A stretch of 20,634 bases of DNA from Halocafeteria seosinensis (taxonomy: Eukaryota > Sar > Bigyra > Bicosoecida), in contig LVLI01000477.1 in the NCBI GenBank assembly GCA_001687465.1, positions 1 to 20,634 on the forward strand, read 5' to 3'. Numbering within the stretch: position 1 is the first letter of the stretch; each line of letters starts with the position of its first letter. The notes beneath the pieces were generated by a model. That model searched no databases, was not told the DNA's origin, and saw nothing but the letters and a program-made list of their open reading frames with translations. Made by a program: the position numbers and the translations under genes. Below, piece by piece: positions 16,777 to 20,634 of this stretch.

Positions 16777-18146
16777 AGTTCATTACAAGTGACACGTACG
16801 GTCAAGACTAGTGCACGCGTCTCTTGGGAACAAAGCTGATAGTGTGACAAATGGTCTCGTTGCGATCTCTTGATATTTCATTCTGCAATCCAATTACAAA
16901 AACCCCTTTCTGGCCTTCCCACATTTTGCGAAGTTGACGTCACCGACATTATTATGGTCCTAAGATTCCCGACACTGCGTTCAAAGACTTGTCCAATTTT
17001 TCAGCATTGGATATGGACGTCTGTACGTCTATGTGTTTTTGTGTGTTGCTGATCATTTCTTCCGTCTCCACAGACGATGGAAAACACGATCCGTCGCAGT
17101 TCGCGAAGCCACGGGATACCTTCCAGTGCAAAAAAAGACTTACTCGTACGGTTTCACGAGCTTGCGCATATCCTGCGTCTCCGGCTTTATACAGAGCACA
17201 GTGACTAGCAATCTGTAGAACTGGTTCCATTGTGACTCCGAGTATAACTTGCCGTAACTGATTCTACTACTTGCGGTGTTTATCTCCGTCGTACTGACCT
17301 ATTTTTTATGAGAAAACCTCTATATTCCTATTGGAGGATATGGCGAGAAATATGGGTAATATTCCGAGGGGGGCAATTTTGCTGGCCAGGGCGTCAGAAC
17401 ATAGTTTGATATATTCTAGGGACCCTGCTTAGCGTTCTTCAGCATGAACTCGATACGTCGAAGCGAATTTAATGCTATAGTTTCCAGGGGTTAGCTGAGC
17501 ATCTGCTCAGATTGTGTCCAGTCGCTGTGAGTCACGGTGTCAGTGTAACACATTCTTCGAAGCAGCGAGGCCAATAATGGACCTGGTAGCAAAAGGCCGA
17601 ACGAGCACAGTATATGTCGATGTGACAGTGCCAACCCACTCACAGGAGACCGACTAGCCAGGACAGCGGCAACACAGCACCATTGTCGAAGAGGAAAGAG
17701 GGGAATACATGCGAGGCAATGTCCGTCAATGTATTCTTGTACAAAAGCCTTGATGTTAGTTCCCAAGACCCACTTTTGTGGCACCATACCCTGGTCGGAA
17801 ACAAATTCCTTTACCGTCGCTCGGTTTACATTGCTTTGGGAAAATGATACCAATCCAGGAACATATTTTGAGGTACGGTTATGCGGAAGCTTTGACGCTT
17901 GCACTTCGAGAAGGCGACATACTGAGCGAGGAGGCTACGACATTGAAGAATTCCAATGGATTATTTTTCATGGGCATAATCTGTAACACGCACCATTCTG
18001 ATACACTCCAACGACAAATCTACCGATACTCTTCAATAGCCCTGCGTTTTTGACTAGTGGAGATTATAAGGAAAGAGAGCTTCTTCAACACACACTCGGA
18101 ACTTGTTGCTTGAGACCTGTGGTACTCGGGCTACCAGGTAGCCTAC
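16777..18146. other. About 1.4 kb without a clear gene
   Basis: Between the nuclease-kinase stop and the transposon end there is no gene I can support. Overlapping open frames at 17491-17904 (minus) and 17729-18053 (plus) have partly protein-like stretches (plus: HILRYGYAEALTLALREGD; minus: ATVKEFVSDQGMVPQKWVLG). They contradict each other and neither has a known motif or a clean start. This may be decayed mobile-element or gene remnant. A short perfect hairpin, ggctacc-a-ggtagcc (18129-18143), lies immediately left of the transposon terminus. Confidence 0.45.
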
Positions 18147-18166
18147 CAGGGGGTGTACCGCCGGGC
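18147..18166 (+). repeat. Left terminal inverted repeat
   Basis: Twenty bases, starting cagggggtgtaccg, that match the right end (20030-20049) perfectly in inverted orientation. Similarity weakens sharply after base 20. Confidence 0.8.
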
Positions 18167-18206
18167 TGACGCTATTTCCGGGCCCCCGGGCCGAGGGCAA
18201 AATTGG

Positions 18207-18233
18207 CTTATCTCCGAGACGTACCGGGGATAA
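18207..18233 (+). repeat. Left subterminal palindromic block
   Basis: cttatctccgagacgt (18207-18222) recurs unchanged at 20003-20018 in the same orientation on the plus strand. In this copy the block is the left half of an imperfect inverted repeat: ttatctccg pairs with cggggataa (18225-18233) at 8 of 9 positions. Possible transposase-binding site; inferred from position only. Confidence 0.55.
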
Positions 18234-18314
18234 TTTGGGGAGAGTATTATTAATCATGCAACCTTTATTATTAATAATTACTGCATTGATACAAATCTAT
18301 ATAAGTTCAAGTAG

Positions 18315-19838
18315 TGGTTTACGCCCATATTTGGTAGATATCTGGACTGTATAAAGAATAAAGGCTGGGGGACCACGGAAGTCAACGTCAGTGTGGAGGA
18401 GATGCCAGAGGACCGGCTTGGCAGCACCTTCATTTGCATAGTAGAGAAAGATATGGATGCCGCAGCTATCAAAGAAGATATCATAGCTCAAGTAAGAGTA
18501 TATGCTTATCATTATTTTCCCTACTGTTGATATTGGTGCCGTATCTGCTGGCAGGTTGGCGCCGACACGAAGGATATCTTGCAATGCGAGTTGTTGCTTT
18601 GCTTTGATGGAAGACAGCAGCATAAACAGAAGCTGACAACAAAACTATGGCAAAAGTCTAGGATTCAGAAGCTACTCAAGCAAAAACCAACCGTCTTTTA
18701 CCCTACGTATCACCTGGAACACAAGGGTCCGGAAGCGTAGCCTAAATCAAGTCCTATCCTCAGAAGCTAAAAAATATGAGCATCGGCTATGGAAGGATAA
18801 TAAAGCGGAGGCTGCCTTGGCAGACGATGATGACGAAGATGAAACATCGGAAAACAACGAGACAGGAGATGGCTTCACATTGCAATTATCAAGAAAGCTG
18901 CTTTGTGGAACATGGTAGAGGGTTAGCATTTACAACCCTAGTTGTAGAGCAATTTTTTGGAGCAATGCGCGGTACTGCTTCCAAGATGCCTACTCAAAAA
19001 GAATATGCCGACAAGCGGTGCCTCTCCCTACTGGAATGGACTAAAGACGCAATTAGTCAAGACTTCTGGACACCTAGGAGGCGGACAGTTCACCCCCGAG
19101 GACCTCCACTTTTCCAAGGGCCAGATCCGCACGAGCTATTTGAAGTCGTAAGAGACACATTGTCTCACAGACCGATAAGTTCATTAGCGTCAGGCTCCGG
19201 TGCATCCTCTCGCTCAGGGCAACTCCAAACACTGGCTTGCTGGATCCAGCAGCTGTTCTCTGGGACCAGGCAACGAGCCCCACGGTATCGAACTATGGAT
19301 AATCCTGGAACGACGACACCTGCCACTAGTGCAACCCTGACAGAAGATGTTGATCTTTCATCCTCAGAAATGTTTCACAGAGGTGAAATTGCTTGTGTCT
19401 GGCCGGATCAAGTGCGGTATCCTTTCTGGCTAGCAAGGCTGTTACAGACCGTGTTCTTATCTGATGAAGAGGGGCAAGCTATGCACGATGCTGTCCACAT
19501 AAAGTGGCTAGAATCAGAAAATAATCCTGAACTGATTTCGGCAGATGAAGTCACATATTGGGAGAGTTCGGTAGCTGCTCATATTTCTGTACAGTCATTG
19601 GTATGCCAAGCTGATATTTCGGAAGTTTTCACCTCTCACAACTTCAGGTACAGTGTATTTTTCTATCAGGCCGGAAGAGTTTCGCAGACTGTCAGAAAGA
19701 GTACAAAGCCTTCGGGATGAATCAAGGGCAACCAACCAACAAGGCTATCTCCGCGAACAGTTCCTTGAGTTTGACTCGGCTTCGCGAAGGACGCGCCATC
19801 GAGGTGTAGGTAAGCGTCGTGCAACGACTGTGACCTGA
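18315..19838 (+). pseudogene. Broken transposase-like gene with a C-terminal chromatin-reader-like domain
   Basis: Protein-like segments run through three frames. Segment A is 18315-18491, then a plausible 63-nt intron (gtaaga...ggcag, 18492-18554), then B 18555-18740 (VGADTKDILQCELLLCFDG; ends at a stop). Segment C, about 18721-18926, is in another frame (LSSEAKKYEHRLWKDNKAE and an acidic run). Segment D, about 18895-19645, has VVEQFFGAMRG and KRCLSLLEWTKDAIS, then a linker. It then has RGEIACVWPDQVRYPFWLAR and VHIKWLES, a beta-rich module resembling the small Tudor/chromo/Agenet-type domains found at the ends of some transposase proteins. Segment E, 19653-19838, is shifted again (RPEEFRRLSERVQSLRDESR). 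The shifts near 18700-18735, 18895-18930 and 19640-19655 are too close to be introns of the usual 60-79 nt, so I read them as frameshift damage. The ATG at 18776 is not a credible start. Family unknown. Confidence 0.5.
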
Positions 19839-20002
19839 AACTTAGTCCGCCAGTTAACTAGTACGGAGAACCTAGCCATCTGTGGTACTACATAAAGCCG
19901 TACAAATATCATTTTGGTTGAAACGTATGTATTTATAGGTCTTATTCCCCATGAATCCTCCACAAGGGGGGTCAATATCCCCGGGCCCGCCGCCAAACCC
20001 CC

Positions 20003-20022
20003 CTTATCTCCGAGACGTCTCG
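20003..20022 (-). repeat. Right subterminal palindromic block
   Basis: cttatctccgagacgt at 20003-20018 is identical to the left block and overlaps the perfect 12-bp palindrome cgagacgtctcg (20011-20022). Because the core is self-complementary, direct and inverted orientation are partly equivalent, which fits a dimeric protein site near each transposon end. Confidence 0.55.
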
Positions 20023-20029
20023 GGACTCG

Positions 20030-20049
20030 GCCCGGCGGTACACCCCCTG
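20030..20049 (-). repeat. Right terminal inverted repeat
   Basis: Exact reverse complement of the left 20-bp terminus, ending ccccctg at 20049. The flanking bases aatcaagt do not repeat the left flank. Confidence 0.8.
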
Positions 20050-20478
20050 AATCAAGTTGCCGCCCTCTGTGGGCACACCGGGAACGTGTTCCAACCACCC
20101 TAATCACATGCCGGATATCAATACACGAAAACCTGGCGTGCACTTCATGTGCATTTGCGCCTAGACATACTGTTTAGTGTAGCACATCGATCAATATAAC
20201 TATAACGATAACCCTACATACGTTACTCGGATAATCTCGGTTCAGCACTCAGATTAGTCCCTTCTGTCCGCGACCGAGTTCTGGGCTTCCCCAACGAAAC
20301 AGAATATCGAGCTAAGTTACAGGCTGAGTCAAGAGATGGTATACTATTTGAACACACACAAACAAATATGCGGGTGTATTAAACGATCCCTGTCTATGGT
20401 CAAAACGCTCGTGTGAACTGTGTAAGTTAGGAGAGTGTCTCTAGCTGGCAAAGAATCCCCGTACTCAAGCTCTCATTT
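20050..20478. other. Intergenic region right of the transposon
   Basis: About 430 bp with no gene or repeat that I can support; moderately AT-rich. It should include the 3' untranslated region of the minus-strand gene that enters from the right edge. Confidence 0.4.
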
Positions 20479-20634
20479 TCATTCATCATAGCGGACATCA
20501 CCCGTTTCTCGTGAAGTTCTTCGGAGCTCCTCGAGACGCTGCGTCGTCCTCAGTTTCCAGGTTGGTTCTTTGGTCAAATCCGAGCCATATTTCAGGGTGT
20601 ATTCCTGGTAATTTTCAATTGCTATCCTTTCCCC
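20479..20634 (-). CDS. C-terminal exon of a gene running off the window (partial)
   Basis: From the right edge, the minus strand is open for 51 codons to a TGA at 20481-20479. The reading is protein-like and charged: GERIAIENYQEYTLKYGSDL, then TKEPTWKLRTTQRLEELRRT, ending GDVRYDE. It includes a helical stretch (QRLEELRRT). No start or intron is visible in the window and I do not recognise the family. The upstream exons lie beyond position 20634. The frame at the edge may begin inside an exon, so the true exon boundary is unknown. Confidence 0.5.
   Translation of the reverse strand, partial: GERIAIENYQEYTLKYGSDLTKEPTWKLRTTQRLEELRRTSRETGDVRYDE

Larger units (their letters stand above)
18147..20049. 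mobile_element. Decayed DNA transposon with 20-bp terminal inverted repeats, 1.9 kb
   Basis: The ends are perfect inverted repeats: cagggggtgtaccgccgggc at 18147-18166, and its exact reverse complement at 20030-20049. Both termini are GC-rich (about 40-80 bp) against a more AT-rich interior, and both contain the same 16-bp subterminal block. The interior carries a broken transposase-like gene on the plus strand (18315-19838). The CAGGG start is common among hAT-like and related cut-and-paste elements, but I cannot fix the superfamily. I looked for an 8-bp target-site duplication: the flanks are tagcctac on the left and aatcaagt on the right, so none is visible. The copy may be old, or one end may belong to another copy. 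Confidence 0.7.

Noticed and set aside
18776-18778. ATG at 18776 as the start of a 314-aa gene
   Set aside because: The first 50 codons in this frame are unlike protein, while another frame there is protein-like and acidic; the sequence joins the good part only after a frame change.
18139-20057. 8-bp target-site duplication around the transposon
   Set aside because: Left flank tagcctac and right flank aatcaagt do not match.
1-20634. tRNA, rRNA or CRISPR features
   Set aside because: By eye I found no T-arm plus A-box combination, no rRNA-like block and no spaced direct repeats; a covariance-model search would be needed to exclude divergent tRNAs.

Overview
The window is nuclear DNA from a eukaryote, most likely a unicellular or alga-like protist with a compact genome. 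Four genes are interrupted by 15 very short GT-AG introns, and every splice I placed keeps the frame. Intron lengths are 60-79 nt. Genes lie close together on both strands, with convergent ends as little as 39 bp apart. The conserved genes (COP9 signalosome subunit, NIMA-related kinase, transcriptional CDK, ASF1-like protein, two family-16 methyltransferases) are general eukaryotic functions and do not fix the lineage. A Crinkler-type nuclease-kinase protein is compatible with stramenopiles, chytrids or several algal groups. I cannot name the species. I saw no tRNA, rRNA or CRISPR array.

Left edge (1-1537): a short tandem array, then an AT/GC-mixed stretch without an intact gene. It includes a minus-strand open segment that looks like the tail of a retroelement protein. 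Region 1538-6649: CSN6 (plus, 5 exons) converges on a NIMA-related kinase (minus, 7 exons, 941 aa) with a long tail. The intervening 474 bp carries a strong hairpin.

Region 6650-12024: a TPR plus methyltransferase fusion protein (plus, intronless) starts divergently from the Nek kinase. It is followed by an acidic hypothetical protein (minus), a second small methyltransferase (plus), and a three-exon ASF1-like gene (minus) whose first exon is easy to miss. Two G-boxes in inverted arrangement lie in the divergent promoter before the second methyltransferase.

Region 12025-14727: a CDK9/CDK12-type kinase (minus, 4 exons, 604 aa) with an arginine/serine-rich domain at its C-terminus. It probably acts on RNA polymerase II elongation and splicing. 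It shares a divergent promoter of about 294 bp with the most striking gene of the window (15022-16776). That gene is intronless and is predicted to encode a membrane-anchored coiled-coil protein with a PD-(D/E)xK nuclease domain followed by an atypical protein kinase domain, the catalytic pair seen in Crinkler (CRN) effectors.

Right end (16777-20634): about 1.4 kb without a clear gene, then a decayed 1.9-kb DNA transposon bounded by perfect 20-bp terminal inverted repeats and holding a frame-shifted remnant of a transposase-like gene. Last comes the C-terminal exon of a minus-strand gene that runs off the window. The housekeeping block on the left and centre thus abuts an accessory zone (nuclease-kinase gene plus transposon) on the right.
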